In this document: positions 26,113 through 36,040 of the stretch, one piece after another
How the letters are laid out: each line of letters begins with the position of its first letter
How positions within the stretch are numbered: position 1 is the stretch's first letter
Assembly: GCF_001012825.1 (NCBI RefSeq)
Contig: NZ_LCZJ02000019.1
Location: forward strand, 1-64,000
Origin: Paenibacillus etheri
GTDB lineage: Bacteria; Bacillota; Bacilli; Paenibacillales; Paenibacillaceae
Direction of reading: 5' to 3'
Length of the DNA stretch: 64,000 bases
Translations under genes and position numbers: made by a program
Notes under the pieces: generated by a model
The model's database searches: none
The model's input: only the letters and a program-made list of their open reading frames with translations
What the model was told of the DNA's origin: nothing

Positions 26113-28451
26113 TGGAGAGCGAAACTACTGGAGCTGGCGTGCATATTTTTGGGGTGCGGCATTTGTCTCCTGGTGGTGCGCAGCATCTATTAAGCTTCCT
26201 TCATGAAGTAGAGCCCACAGCTGTGTTAATTGAGGGTCCATCGGATGCTACACCTGAGATTCGCCATGTCATCAACATGACAACCAAACCTCCAATTGCT
26301 ATTCTAGCTTTTACGGAGGAAGTTCCTGTGCGTACAGCCTTATGGCCGCTTGCGTTATATTCCCCCGAATATCAAGCGATGAGATGGGCGGAGCAGCAAG
26401 GAGCTTATACAGCGTTTATAGATTTACCTTCATCAGTGGTCATCGCGTTACAGGATATACGAACCAAAAGTAGAGATTCTGCTGAACAGAGCGAGGAATC
26501 TGAAGTTAACAATGCTGATGAGAAGGCTCCTGAAGAAGCGTCTCTATATGATAGAGTAGCTGAGCTGGCTGGTGAGCTTGATTATGATATGTATTGGGAG
26601 CGCAATTTCGAACACAACACTAACAAGGGTGCGTATCAGGAAGCGATCATTTCTTTCTCATCCCAAATGCGGCAGATTTCTGAAGAGAATGAGAGACATA
26701 ACAACGTAATAGAGTATGCACACAATACGATACGTGAAGCTTATATGCGTCGTCAGATTCAGGATACAATCGCTGCTGGCCATCAACCAGATAAGATTGT
26801 TGTTGTATGTGGAGCATACCATGCAGCGGCGCTTGTTGATCTGGCGTCTGGAATGTCGGATGAGGAAATAGATGCTCTTCCTTCTCTAAATACCAAGCTA
26901 ACACTTATGCCCTACACGTACTATAAGTTATCTTCTTTGTCTGGCTATGGTGCAGGTAACCTCGCTCCTCATTATTATCAAATGATGTGGGAACGTATGA
27001 TGAATGACTCACTTGAAGACTTGCCGAATCATTATCTGTCTACCGTAGCCAGATACTTGCGGAATACCGGGACACACCGTTCTACAGCAGAAATTATCGA
27101 AGCCGTGCGCTTAGCCGAATCATTGGCTGCTCTTCACGGTGGAAGTGCTCCGACGTTAAGAGATCTAAGAGATGCTGCGCTGACCTTACTGGGACGTGGA
27201 GAGCTGAGTGTAATCGCTGAAGCGCTTGCTCGTACAGATATCGGTACGGCTATTGGTGAGCTGGCAGAGGGGATCAGTCAGACACCGATTCAAGATGATC
27301 TGAATCGGCAATTAAAGCGCTTGAAGCTTGAGAGATATAAGACCCCAGTAGCAAATGATCTTGAACTAGATCTCCGAGAGAATCGAAGAGTGTCTTCTGA
27401 GGAAGCGGCTTATTTAGACTTAAACCGTTCCTTTCTGTTTCATAGGCTCAGATTACTTGGGATCGATCTAGTGAACATAAGAGCAAGTGGTCAGTCTAGC
27501 GCTACGTGGGCAGAGAACTGGGTAGTGAAGTGGTCTCCTGAAGTTGAGATCCAGGTCGTTGAATCTACGCTACTTGGGGAAACGATTGAGATTGCTTCAG
27601 CTTATGTATTGCAACAAAAATTAGATGGCAGCAGTACAATTGCAGAAGCGTCAGCACTTATTCGAACGGCTTATGAGTGTGGAATGTTACACCAAATGGA
27701 AGCAGGACGGCAGACGCTTCAGCGTTTAGCTGTTGACACTCGAGATGTGGTGCAGATTGCTGCTTCTATACATGAGTTATCCCTTCTGATTCAGTATGGC
27801 GATGGTCGCCGGATCGATACCAAGCCGCTTATTCCTTTGCTGGAACAACTGTTCAGACGAGCCAGTCTGTTCTTACTGGATGCGAGCCAATGCAACGATG
27901 AGGCTTCAGGTGAGATGCTTAAAGCTATGAACATACTGAATCAGGCAGCTATTGAGCATAGTGAGGAAGTAGATGAGCTGCTGTGGGTACAGGAGCTGAA
28001 GCACTTGTCGGAGAGGGATGACTGCAATCCGCGTTTATCTGGAGTGGCATGTTCCATTTTGTTGGAGCGTAATGCGATGACTGCACAGCAATGTTCAGAA
28101 GAAGTATCCAGGCGCCTGTCACCAGGTATACCCGCAGAACTTGGAGCCGGCTGGTTCGAAGGGATGTCTATGCGTAATCGATACGTTCTGTTATCTCGTT
28201 TAAGTCTGTGGGAGCAATTGAATGAATATATTAATTCTTTGGATGATGAAGAATTTGTACGTGCGTTAGTGTTCTTACGGCGTGCTTTCAGCACCTTTGA
28301 ACCAAGAGAAAAGACGATGATTGCCGAACTTCTAGGTGAATTGTGGGGTGTGAACACCGAGCAGGCAGCTGAGATTCTGACGGGTGAGCTGAAGGAGGCC
28401 GAAGCGAAGATGATTGAGGATTTGAATGAATTTGACTTTGGAGATATATGA
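26112..28451 (+). CDS. DUF5682 family protein
   Basis: A 779-residue cytoplasmic protein starting at a GTG that overlaps the MoxR stop by one base. The N-terminal part resembles the TraB/ChaN/erythromycin-esterase-like fold: VHIFGVRHLSPGGAQHLL with a conserved His, AVLIEGPSD with a Glu, and later VVVCGAYHAAALVDLA with a second His (about residue 236). An acidic linker (about 119-150) interrupts it. The rest is helical. DUF5682 occurs with MoxR and VWA genes; function unknown. The conserved Glu/His residues suggest a metal-dependent or hydrolytic active site. Confidence 0.85.
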   Translation: MESETTGAGVHIFGVRHLSPGGAQHLLSFLHEVEPTAVLIEGPSDATPEIRHVINMTTKPPIAILAFTEEVPVRTALWPLALYSPEYQAMRWAEQQGAYTAFIDLPSSVVIALQDIRTKSRDSAEQSEESEVNNADEKAPEEASLYDRVAELAGELDYDMYWERNFEHNTNKGAYQEAIISFSSQMRQISEENERHNNVIEYAHNTIREAYMRRQIQDTIAAGHQPDKIVVVCGAYHAAALVDLASGMSDEEIDALPSLNTKLTLMPYTYYKLSSLSGYGAGNLAPHYYQMMWERMMNDSLEDLPNHYLSTVARYLRNTGTHRSTAEIIEAVRLAESLAALHGGSAPTLRDLRDAALTLLGRGELSVIAEALARTDIGTAIGELAEGISQTPIQDDLNRQLKRLKLERYKTPVANDLELDLRENRRVSSEEAAYLDLNRSFLFHRLRLLGIDLVNIRASGQSSATWAENWVVKWSPEVEIQVVESTLLGETIEIASAYVLQQKLDGSSTIAEASALIRTAYECGMLHQMEAGRQTLQRLAVDTRDVVQIAASIHELSLLIQYGDGRRIDTKPLIPLLEQLFRRASLFLLDASQCNDEASGEMLKAMNILNQAAIEHSEEVDELLWVQELKHLSERDDCNPRLSGVACSILLERNAMTAQQCSEEVSRRLSPGIPAELGAGWFEGMSMRNRYVLLSRLSLWEQLNEYINSLDDEEFVRALVFLRRAFSTFEPREKTMIAELLGELWGVNTEQAAEILTGELKEAEAKMIEDLNEFDFGDI

Positions 28452-29674
28452 CCATGAGTACATCAGTGGATTCAAGTGTTGTAGCTCGGTGGCGCCTTAT
28501 TCTTGGTCAGTCTGTAGAAGAGCAATTGACGGTTTCTAGTGGAAACACAAGTATTCACCTGACTGAAGATGAGCTCATCATGGACCAGGCACTGGCTGCT
28601 ATCTACGATGAGACAAGCGATATCGTAAATAGTGGTGCTGCTAACTCTTCAGCCACGGGACAAAGAGGAGCAGGAACAGGTAAATCAGCACCTCGGTTGG
28701 CAAAATGGTTAGGAGATGTTCGTAATTTCTTCCCAGAGGATATCGTATCGGTTATTCAACATGATGCGATGGAGCGGAAGGGCTGGAAGCAATTATTGTT
28801 TGAGCCGGAAGTTCTGGCAACAGTGAAGCCTGACATACAGCTAGTAGGTACACTACTCTCCCTAAAAGGGAAGATTCCTGAGAAGACAAAAGATACGGCT
28901 CGCCTGTTAGTGAAGGCGGTTGTGGATGATCTTGTAAAGCGTATGGAGGAAGATCTGCGTCGGGCGGTGACGGGTGCACTGAATCGCAGACAGCATTCTC
29001 CATTGCCATCACTTAGTGGTATAGACTGGACACGGACGATAAAACGCAATCTGAAGCATTATGATGCAGAGCGACAACAGATTATCCCTGAGAGATTCTA
29101 CTATTATGATCGGGCAAGACGCAGTAAGGAATGGACAGTCATTGTGGATATCGATCAGAGTGGTTCGATGGCAGAATCGATTATTTGGGCTTCAGTAGTT
29201 GGTTCTATCTTTGCAAGCATCCCATCACTAAGTACCCGAGTAGTTGTATTTGATACAGAGGTCGTTGATCTGACAGAGCAATGTGCGAACGATCCTGTTG
29301 ACATGTTATTCGGGATTCAGCTAGGTGGCGGTACAGATATACAAAAGTCTGTTGCTTATTGCGAACAGTTTATTGATCAACCGAAGAAGACATTATTTAT
29401 CGTTATTTCGGATCTTTATGAAGGTGGGAACCAGGCAGGCTTAATCCGTCGTATGCGTCATCTGAAGGAATCTGGAGTTAGAACGATGTGCTTGCTGGCT
29501 TTGTCTGATGAAGGCAAACCTTTCTATGATGAGCAGGTGGCGAGATCTTTGACTCGCGATGGAACGCCCTGTTTTGCGTGTACCCCTGCACTGCTGCCAC
29601 AGTTAGTAGAAGGTGCACTAAAAGGACAGGATCTTGCTGAATTAGCAAAGAAACTTGGTACAAAAGGGATTTAA
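28448..29674 (+). CDS. VWA-domain protein, partner of the MoxR ATPase
   Basis: A 408-residue protein with a C-terminal von Willebrand A domain from about residue 230. The MIDAS metal site is intact: DIDQSGSMAES (DxSxS), the Thr in GGGTDIQKS and the Asp in VISDLYEGG. The N-terminal half is helical and charged. The ATG at 28448 overlaps the DUF5682 stop by 4 bases; a second ATG at 28454 is possible. It is the last gene of the five-gene operon, ended by the hairpin at 29793. Confidence 0.9.
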   Translation: MTMSTSVDSSVVARWRLILGQSVEEQLTVSSGNTSIHLTEDELIMDQALAAIYDETSDIVNSGAANSSATGQRGAGTGKSAPRLAKWLGDVRNFFPEDIVSVIQHDAMERKGWKQLLFEPEVLATVKPDIQLVGTLLSLKGKIPEKTKDTARLLVKAVVDDLVKRMEEDLRRAVTGALNRRQHSPLPSLSGIDWTRTIKRNLKHYDAERQQIIPERFYYYDRARRSKEWTVIVDIDQSGSMAESIIWASVVGSIFASIPSLSTRVVVFDTEVVDLTEQCANDPVDMLFGIQLGGGTDIQKSVAYCEQFIDQPKKTLFIVISDLYEGGNQAGLIRRMRHLKESGVRTMCLLALSDEGKPFYDEQVARSLTRDGTPCFACTPALLPQLVEGALKGQDLAELAKKLGTKGI

Positions 29675-29792
29675 CAAGAGTCGTGCTATTACAAGTTTCA
29701 TAAAAAGTGTTATTCAGACAAGAAACTGTGTTTCATTACAGTTTTTGTGGCGTATATAGATATCATACCCCCCTTTATACAATATAATTTGG

Positions 29793-29822
29793 CCCTGTCG
29801 CTCGTCGGCAGGGTATTTTTTT
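29793..29822 (+). terminator. terminator of the SWIM-HEAT-MoxR-DUF5682-VWA operon
   Basis: CCCTGTCG pairs with CGGCAGGG (one G-U) around CTCGT, followed by TATTTTTTT. Confidence 0.75.
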
Positions 29823-30146
29823 ATGAAAGTCTTTAGGAGAACTATTATCTTGACCTATTAAAATTTTCTTTTAGAGTTTGCTCTGCACTTACGCTGTGGT
29901 AAAATAGACCTGATTTTTCAAAAATATACGAAAGTTAAGTTTCACGCTATACATTATCTTTATATTTCTCGCATAAACGCTACCTTCCCTTTAGGGACGC
30001 CAAAGGCGTTATTGCTTAATAAACCTAAATCAGTGCATATTGGGATTGACATCAATGATGGATGTAATGTTATAGAATGTGCTATAATTTTATATTAGGT
30101 TAAAACATCGATAAGCTACAATTTAGATAGAGGACGTGAAAACAGC
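29823..30146. other. intergenic stretch before miaB
   Basis: AT-rich DNA. Two tiny hairpins (CCCTTTAGGG and ACGCCAAAGGCGT, about 29988-30010) lie side by side; no T tract follows, so I do not call a terminator. The miaB promoter is at the far end. Confidence 0.4.
30080..30088 (+). promoter_or_regulatory. extended -10 promoter of miaB
   Basis: TGCTATAAT combines the TGn extension with a perfect -10 hexamer, about 60 bases before the miaB start. A TTGACA at about 30046 is too far upstream (31 bases) to be its -35 box. Confidence 0.5.
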
Positions 30147-31733
30147 ATGACTAAGGGGAACCATAACTCACCGGACTTAAAATCCGGCAAGGGTTCGAAA
30201 GATTTTTCGAAATATTTTGATTTTAGCGATGCGAAGGTAATTAGTGAAGAAGAGGGTAAGATTACTTACCGGATTAAAGGAAGAAATGTGCAAATTAATA
30301 GCCAGCCTGATTATAAAGAAGGAAAACGGCGCGGCAAGGAAGAAATAGAAGTGCATTATGATTTCGAGATTCCTGAAGAGATGCAGAATTTCGGAGTAGA
30401 CAAGTATTATCATATAACGACTTATGGCTGCCAAATGAATGAGCATGACACGGAAACGATGAAAGGCCTGTTAGAACAGATGGGCTACAAAAGCGTCGAT
30501 GATCGGAATCATGCGGATCTCATTCTGCTTAACACTTGTGCGATTCGTGAGAACGCCGAGGATAAAGTGTTTGGAGAGCTTGGTCACCTTAAGAACTTGA
30601 AGATCGAGAAGCCAGGTCTTTTGCTGGGTGTGTGTGGCTGCATGTCGCAGGAGGAAGGCGTAGTCAATCGAATTATGTCTAAGCATGGATTCGTGGATAT
30701 GATCTTCGGTACGCATAATATTCACCGTCTGCCACACCTCATTAAAGAAGCTGTATTCAGTAAAGAGCTTGTGGTGGAGGTATGGTCCAAGGAAGGCGAT
30801 ATTATTGAGAACTTACCGAAGAAACGCGAAGGCATGCGGGCTTGGGTAAACATTATGTATGGCTGTGATAAGTTCTGTACGTACTGTATCGTACCTTTTA
30901 CACGGGGAAAAGAACGCAGTCGCCGTCCGGAGGACGTTATTGCTGAAGTAAGAGAGCTCGCGCGTCAAGGATTCAAGGAAGTGACTTTGCTGGGGCAGAA
31001 CGTAAACGCATACGGTAAGGATTTTACAGACATCGATTACACGTTTGGTAACCTGATGGATGACATGCGTTTAATTGATATTCCGCGCATCCGCTTTATG
31101 ACATCGCATCCACGTGATTTTGATGATAAATTGATTGAAGTGCTCGGCAAAGGCGGCAACCTGGTGGAGCATATCCATCTACCGGTTCAATCGGGGAGTA
31201 CTGCCGTACTTAAGAAAATGAGTCGAAAATATACTCGTGAAGCTTATCTGGAGTTAGTTCGCAAGATCAAGATAAGTGTGCCTAATGCGGTATTAAGTAC
31301 AGATATTATCGTTGGCTTCCCTGGTGAGACGGATGAGCAATTCGAAGATACTCTTTCACTTGTGCGCGAGGTTGGGTATGATATGGCATATACGTTCATT
31401 TATTCACCTCGTGAAGGTACCCCTGCAGCTGCTATGGAGGATAATGTACCTATGTCAGTGAAGAGCGAACGTCTGCAAAGACTAAATGATCTCATTAAAG
31501 AGAATAGTCGGATCATTAATGACCGTATGCTAGGTGAAGTCGTCGAGGTACTGGTAGAAGGGGAGAGTAAGAATAACTCGGAAGTCCTTTCCGGCCGTTC
31601 CCGTGCGAACAAGCTGGTCCATTTTGAAGGTCCGAAGGAGCTTATTGGCACATTTGTAAAAGTGAGAATTACAGATACCAAAACATGGTACATCAAAGGG
31701 GATATTGTGGCAGAAGCTGCAGCTGTTCATTAA
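30147..31733 (+). CDS. miaB: tRNA-2-methylthio-N6-isopentenyladenosine37 synthase
   Basis: Radical-SAM methylthiotransferase that adds the 2-methylthio group to i6A37 of tRNAs. The 528 residues show an N-terminal extension of about 85 residues, the UPF0004 domain with its three cysteines ([35 protein letters not shown]), the radical-SAM cluster motif [20 protein letters not shown] near residue 238, and a C-terminal TRAM domain. It is followed by ricA, the same order as ymcB-ymcA in B. subtilis. Confidence 0.97.
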   Translation: MTKGNHNSPDLKSGKGSKDFSKYFDFSDAKVISEEEGKITYRIKGRNVQINSQPDYKEGKRRGKEEIEVHYDFEIPEEMQNFGVDKYYHITTYGCQMNEHDTETMKGLLEQMGYKSVDDRNHADLILLNTCAIRENAEDKVFGELGHLKNLKIEKPGLLLGVCGCMSQEEGVVNRIMSKHGFVDMIFGTHNIHRLPHLIKEAVFSKELVVEVWSKEGDIIENLPKKREGMRAWVNIMYGCDKFCTYCIVPFTRGKERSRRPEDVIAEVRELARQGFKEVTLLGQNVNAYGKDFTDIDYTFGNLMDDMRLIDIPRIRFMTSHPRDFDDKLIEVLGKGGNLVEHIHLPVQSGSTAVLKKMSRKYTREAYLELVRKIKISVPNAVLSTDIIVGFPGETDEQFEDTLSLVREVGYDMAYTFIYSPREGTPAAAMEDNVPMSVKSERLQRLNDLIKENSRIINDRMLGEVVEVLVEGESKNNSEVLSGRSRANKLVHFEGPKELIGTFVKVRITDTKTWYIKGDIVAEAAAVH

Positions 31734-31761
31734 TTATCACATACGAATGGGGAGATGGCTT

Positions 31762-32211
31762 GTGAGTACAGAGGAACAACGTTTGAATAAATATGGAATG
31801 AAGACTTATAATACCCGTGACTTAATTGTACGCGAGGATATTATGGGTAAAGCTAAAGAACTAGCTTCGTTGATCTCGACAAGTGAAGAAGTAAAGCATT
31901 TTCAGCAGGCTGAGCAAAAAATCTTGAACCATGAGCGGGTACAAGGCCTGATTGCAACGATTAAGAAAAAGCAGAAGGAAATTGTTGCCTTCGAAAGCTT
32001 TAATAATAAAGATATGGTAGCTAAGATCGAGCGTGAAATTGAAGTGTTGCAGGATGAAATTGACGGCATTCCGGTCGTGAACGAATTTCAGCAGAGCCAA
32101 AGTGACATCAATTATTTACTTCAGCTTGTCATTTCCGTGATTAGAGATACCGTTTCAGAAAAAATAAATGTGGAAGCCGGCACTGAAGCACCTCCGACCA
32201 CATGCGGATAA
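31762..32211 (+). CDS. ricA: RicA (YmcA) family regulator of RNA processing and biofilm
   Basis: YlbF/YmcA-family helical protein. In B. subtilis RicA joins RicF and RicT in a complex that supports RNase Y-dependent mRNA maturation, sporulation, competence and biofilm formation. Here the core reads KAKELASLISTSEEVKHFQQ, then GIPVVNEFQQSQSDINYLLQ, ending TTCG with a terminal cysteine. I choose GTG 31762, behind GGGGAG, giving 149 residues; the frame is open upstream into the miaB end. Adjacent to miaB as in Bacillus. Confidence 0.88.
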   Translation: MSTEEQRLNKYGMKTYNTRDLIVREDIMGKAKELASLISTSEEVKHFQQAEQKILNHERVQGLIATIKKKQKEIVAFESFNNKDMVAKIEREIEVLQDEIDGIPVVNEFQQSQSDINYLLQLVISVIRDTVSEKINVEAGTEAPPTTCG

Positions 32212-32226
32212 CCCACACTCAGTTTA

Positions 32227-32256
32227 GGGGGCGGATGCAGATCCGCCCCTTTAAGT
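32227..32256 (+). terminator. miaB-ricA terminator
   Basis: GGGGCGGAT pairs with ATCCGCCCC around GCAG, followed by a short TTTAAGTTT tail. Confidence 0.6.
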
Positions 32257-32376
32257 TTCACATAATACATAATTCTAATCTTTCTATGTCCAGTTGTTGA
32301 TTTTAGAAGTGAAGGTTTGGTACATTTAAAGATACGAATTAGTAAAATTATAGCTTCGGAAAAGGATGGGGCAAAT

Positions 32377-33147
32377 ATGAGCGAAAATGGGGAACAAACC
32401 TATAACGCCAAAAAATATCGTACACCGGATGGAGTTCCGGCCGACATCGTAATGTTTACATTGACCAAACGCGAACGTAAGACGGTCACGAAGACGCTTC
32501 CCTTACGGGAGCTTAAGGTAATGTTAATTAGACGAAAGAAATGGCCATGTGCTGGAATGTGGGCTCTCCCAGGCGGATTCTGTCAGGAGGATGAGTCCAT
32601 TTATGCTGCGGCTACGCGTGAACTCAAAGAAGAGACTGGTGTAGATGGTGGTCATTTGGAATATCTGGGCGTTTACAGTACACCAGGCCGAGACCCTCGC
32701 GGATGGATTATCAGTCATGCTTTTTTTGCCCTTGTAGAAGAATGGATGTTGGAGCAAAGACAAGCTTCGGATGATGCTGGCGAGGTAGGTTTATTTACGT
32801 TGCAGGAAGCGCTTGAAGAGCTAGAGCTCGCTTTTGATCACCATGATATCATCAAGGATGCATACTTGCGTATTCAACAACAAATGCTTCAGACTACGAT
32901 CGCAAGACAGTTTTTACCTAGACATTTCACCCTTAGTGAGCTCTATCAGGTGATTCAAACGGTAGTACCGGAATTTAAGGAACCGAATTTTATTCGTAAA
33001 ATCACTTCAACACGTAGCCGTCAGGGTATATTAAAAGAAGTGAGAGACGAAGAGGGGAATGCGCTTAGTTCAAATCAATATTCCCAGCGTCCAGCTCAGC
33101 TCTATATGTTCACAGATCACGAGCCTTTATTATCCATCTACACGTAG
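32377..33147 (+). CDS. Nudix hydrolase with C-terminal winged helix (NrtR-like)
   Basis: A 256-residue two-domain protein. The Nudix box is intact (GFCQEDE at its start, RELKEETGV at its end, about residues 70-93), so pyrophosphatase activity is likely, for example on ADP-ribose or another NAD-related dinucleotide. The C-terminal 80 residues (FTLSELYQVIQTVVPEF, then FIRKI) match the winged helix of NrtR-type regulators and their enzymatic relatives. It sits directly before the nicotinamidase and pncB genes, so it either hydrolyses NAD derivatives or senses them to regulate salvage. Start ATG 32377 follows AAGGATGGGG. Confidence 0.88.
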   Translation: MSENGEQTYNAKKYRTPDGVPADIVMFTLTKRERKTVTKTLPLRELKVMLIRRKKWPCAGMWALPGGFCQEDESIYAAATRELKEETGVDGGHLEYLGVYSTPGRDPRGWIISHAFFALVEEWMLEQRQASDDAGEVGLFTLQEALEELELAFDHHDIIKDAYLRIQQQMLQTTIARQFLPRHFTLSELYQVIQTVVPEFKEPNFIRKITSTRSRQGILKEVRDEEGNALSSNQYSQRPAQLYMFTDHEPLLSIYT

Positions 33148-33177
33148 TGGCTTAAATCAGGAGAGGGGATTAATCTC

Positions 33178-33717
33178 ATGAGAGCACTAATAGTGATCGA
33201 CTTTACGAATGATTTTGTTAACGGAAATCTGCCGGTTGGTCAGCCAGCCGTAGATATCGAGCCTAGAATCAGCCAATTAACGTCGGAGTTTGTCCAAAGT
33301 GGCGATTATGTCGTTATGGCCGTGGATTTACATGAAGAGAATGACCCTTACCACCCGGAGAGCAAACTTTTTCCTCCTCATAATATACGCGGGAGTGAAG
33401 GACGTGAGTTGTTCGGAAGTTTGAAGTCTGTCTATGAGCACAACCGTGATTCCATCTATTGGATGGACAAAACACGTTATAGCGCCTTTAGTGGAACTGA
33501 TCTGGAGATCAAGCTGCGGGAGCGAGGCATTACTGAACTTCATTTAATTGGGGTCTGCACAGATATTTGTGTACTGCACACAGCAGTAGATGCATATAAC
33601 AAAGGGTTTGCAATTACAGTACACGAGGATGCGGTTGCCAGTTTTAATCCCGATGGACATTCTTGGGCATTAGAACATTTCCGGGGAAGTTTAGGCACAG
33701 ATGTTGTTAAGGCATAA
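33178..33717 (+). CDS. pncA: nicotinamidase / cysteine hydrolase of the isochorismatase superfamily
   Basis: A 179-residue hydrolase that probably deamidates nicotinamide to nicotinate. The catalytic Asp is in VIDFTNDFV and the nucleophilic Cys in GVCTDICVLHTAVDAY (about residues 123-138), with the conserved Lys in WMDKTRYSAF. The His-containing segment MAVDLHEENDPYHPES fits a metal-binding site. GAGAGGGG precedes the start. Position between the Nudix gene and pncB strongly supports nicotinamidase over other isochorismatase-like activities. Confidence 0.9.
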   Translation: MRALIVIDFTNDFVNGNLPVGQPAVDIEPRISQLTSEFVQSGDYVVMAVDLHEENDPYHPESKLFPPHNIRGSEGRELFGSLKSVYEHNRDSIYWMDKTRYSAFSGTDLEIKLRERGITELHLIGVCTDICVLHTAVDAYNKGFAITVHEDAVASFNPDGHSWALEHFRGSLGTDVVKA

Positions 33718-33769
33718 TACTAAAACAGAACATACACATATAGCAGCGTAGATATTAGGAGATGAGGAC

Positions 33770-35221
33770 TTGAGAAGAGAACTTGCGCTACATACGGATA
33801 AATATCAGATCAATATGATGTACGCTCACTGGGTGAATGGAACTCATAAACGAAAGTCTGTATTTGAAGCTTATTTTCGGAAGCTACCTTTCGGTAACGG
33901 CTATGCTGTGTTCGCAGGATTAGAGCGTATTGTTGGTTATATCGGCGGTCTGCGGTTTACCGAAGATGATATCCGTTATTTGTCGGAGCAAGAAGAGAAC
34001 TATGCTCCCGCTTTCTTGGAGGAACTGTTGCAGTTTCATTTTCAGGGAACCGTTCATTCGATGAAAGAAGGCGCATTGATTTTTCCAGATGAGCCATTAA
34101 TCCGTGTCGAAGGGACAATTATGGAGGCTCAGCTGGTGGAGACAGCCATTCTGAACTTCATGAACTATCAGACGCTGATCGCTACAAAGGCTTCACGAAT
34201 TAAGCAGGTGGCCCCGAATGATATCTTGCTGGAGTTTGGTACCCGTCGTGCGCAAGAAGCCGATGCAGCGGTGTGGGGGGCTAGAGCAGCCTATATTGGC
34301 GGCTTTGATGCTACTTCCAACATGCTGGCAGGCAAAATGTTTAGTATTCCGACTAAGGGAACACATGCACATTCCTGGGTTCAGAGCTTTGGCAGCGAGC
34401 AGGAGGCTTTTGATGCTTATGCTAAGGTGATGCCGGATGAAGTTACGTTATTGGTCGACACCTTCGATACACTCCGTAGTGGGGTGCCTAATGCTATCAA
34501 TACAGCGAAGAAGCTTGAGGCACAAGGTAAAAAGATGGTCGGTATCCGTTTGGATAGCGGTGACTTGGCCTATCTATCCCGTCAAGCGCGTAAGATGTTA
34601 GATGATGCTGGCCTGGATTATGTGAAGATAGTCGCTTCCAACGATTTGGATGAGAACACGATCATGGATCTGAAGCTGCAAGGTGCAGCTATTGATACTT
34701 GGGGTGTGGGTACACAACTGATCACCGCTTCGGACCAACCTTCTTTGGGTGGCGTCTATAAGCTGGTGGAAATTGAGTCTGCTACTGGAGAAATGATCCC
34801 GACGATCAAGATTTCCTCCAACCCTGAGAAAGTATCCACGCCTGGCAAGAAGGACGTATTCCGGATTATTGGTAAAAATGGCAAAGCGCTTGCGGATTAT
34901 ATCTGCTTCCCTGAAGAGGAAGCTCCCCGTAATGGTGCGCGGTTGAAGCTGTTTAATCCTTTACATCCATACATGCATAAGTATGTTGAGCGTTACGAGG
35001 CACTACCTATGCTAGTACCGATATACGTTAACGGATTCCAAGTGTATACTTTGCCAGATTTGAATGAAGTCCGCCGCTATCATCGGGAGCAAAAGGACCT
35101 ATTCTGGCCGGAGTATCAACGTAAGCTGAATCCCGAGGTATACCGGGTGAATTTGAGTGAAAAGGTCTGGACTAGCAAGCAGCAGTTAATCGCTGAGCAT
35201 ATGCGACCGGATATTGAATAG
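33770..35221 (+). CDS. pncB: nicotinate phosphoribosyltransferase
   Basis: Makes nicotinate mononucleotide from nicotinate and PRPP, the committed step of the Preiss-Handler route. The 483 residues match the family: TDKYQINMMYAHW at the start, EFGTRRAQEADAAVWGARAA, the phosphate-binding LLVDTFDTLRSGVPNAI and GIRLDSGDLAYLS. Start TTG at 33770 behind GGAGATGAGG. It completes a three-gene NAD-salvage unit with the Nudix and nicotinamidase genes. Confidence 0.95.
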   Translation: MRRELALHTDKYQINMMYAHWVNGTHKRKSVFEAYFRKLPFGNGYAVFAGLERIVGYIGGLRFTEDDIRYLSEQEENYAPAFLEELLQFHFQGTVHSMKEGALIFPDEPLIRVEGTIMEAQLVETAILNFMNYQTLIATKASRIKQVAPNDILLEFGTRRAQEADAAVWGARAAYIGGFDATSNMLAGKMFSIPTKGTHAHSWVQSFGSEQEAFDAYAKVMPDEVTLLVDTFDTLRSGVPNAINTAKKLEAQGKKMVGIRLDSGDLAYLSRQARKMLDDAGLDYVKIVASNDLDENTIMDLKLQGAAIDTWGVGTQLITASDQPSLGGVYKLVEIESATGEMIPTIKISSNPEKVSTPGKKDVFRIIGKNGKALADYICFPEEEAPRNGARLKLFNPLHPYMHKYVERYEALPMLVPIYVNGFQVYTLPDLNEVRRYHREQKDLFWPEYQRKLNPEVYRVNLSEKVWTSKQQLIAEHMRPDIE

Positions 35222-35252
35222 ATTTTGCAGGATTAATTCTGTTAACAGTGTT

Positions 35253-35290
35253 AACGCGGGAGAGTGATGTACCCGCGTTTTTTTGTTTTT
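35253..35290 (+). terminator. NAD-salvage operon terminator
   Basis: AACGCGGG pairs with CCCGCGTT around AGAGTGATGTA, followed by seven T. Confidence 0.82.
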
Positions 35291-35321
35291 TCAAAGGCTA
35301 GTAATAAAGGAGGAGAACTTA

Positions 35322-36008
35322 ATGGAAAAGGGGAAGCTAACTTTAGCGCCGAATAGGAACGTTAAACCAGGCGAAATCATCACTTTCGGCATGTATTCAC
35401 AGTCAAAGGAAGGTGATGAAATGCCTATTGAATGGCGTGTTCTCCAAAATTCGGGTGGCGAACTGTTTGTTTTGAGCGAGTATATTTTGGAATGCAAGAG
35501 GTATCACGGCAAGAGCGTAGATATAAAATGGCGTGATTGTGTGGATATTACGTGGCACGACTGTGATTTACGGGAGTGGCTGAACGATGAATTCTATAAC
35601 ACCGCGTTCAATGCTGCTGAGAAGGAATTAATAAAGACAAAACGTTGCACAGACAACGGAGAGGGTACTCCGGATACAGAGGACAACGTCTTTTTGCTTA
35701 GCGTTGACGAGATAAAGGCATTCTCTGAGATACACGGTAAAGATCTAAGGCGTGCTGTTGGAACTGTGTTTGCCAAAGCGAAAAAGTCCGATGGATGCAG
35801 CTTATACGTATATGATAAAACGGATAAAGATAACTATATAATCAAAGACAGCGAAGAAGTTGGCTGCTCTTGGTGGTGGCTGCGAACACAGGGAAACAAA
35901 CCTACGCGTGCGTTTTTTGTCGGGCCGAGCTGCAGTATTCGCAGCTATGCTAATGTCAGTATAGCTCGCGATGGCGTCCGCCCAGCTTTAGTAATAAATC
36001 TTCCATGA
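35322..36008 (+). CDS. DUF6273 domain protein
   Basis: A 228-residue soluble protein. The sequence ITFGMYSQSKEGDEMPIEWR, the LREWLNDEFYNTAF helix, the string WWWLRTQG and the closing RDGVRPALVINL are typical of DUF6273, related to the fibrobacter-type/C-type-lectin-like modules found in Firmicutes; function is unknown. No signal peptide. AAAGGAGGAG precedes the ATG at 35322. It stands alone between the pncB terminator and a bidirectional terminator. Confidence 0.78.
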   Translation: MEKGKLTLAPNRNVKPGEIITFGMYSQSKEGDEMPIEWRVLQNSGGELFVLSEYILECKRYHGKSVDIKWRDCVDITWHDCDLREWLNDEFYNTAFNAAEKELIKTKRCTDNGEGTPDTEDNVFLLSVDEIKAFSEIHGKDLRRAVGTVFAKAKKSDGCSLYVYDKTDKDNYIIKDSEEVGCSWWWLRTQGNKPTRAFFVGPSCSIRSYANVSIARDGVRPALVINLP

Positions 36009-36040
36009 TAAAAATCCGGTCTTGAATGGCTACAATAATA

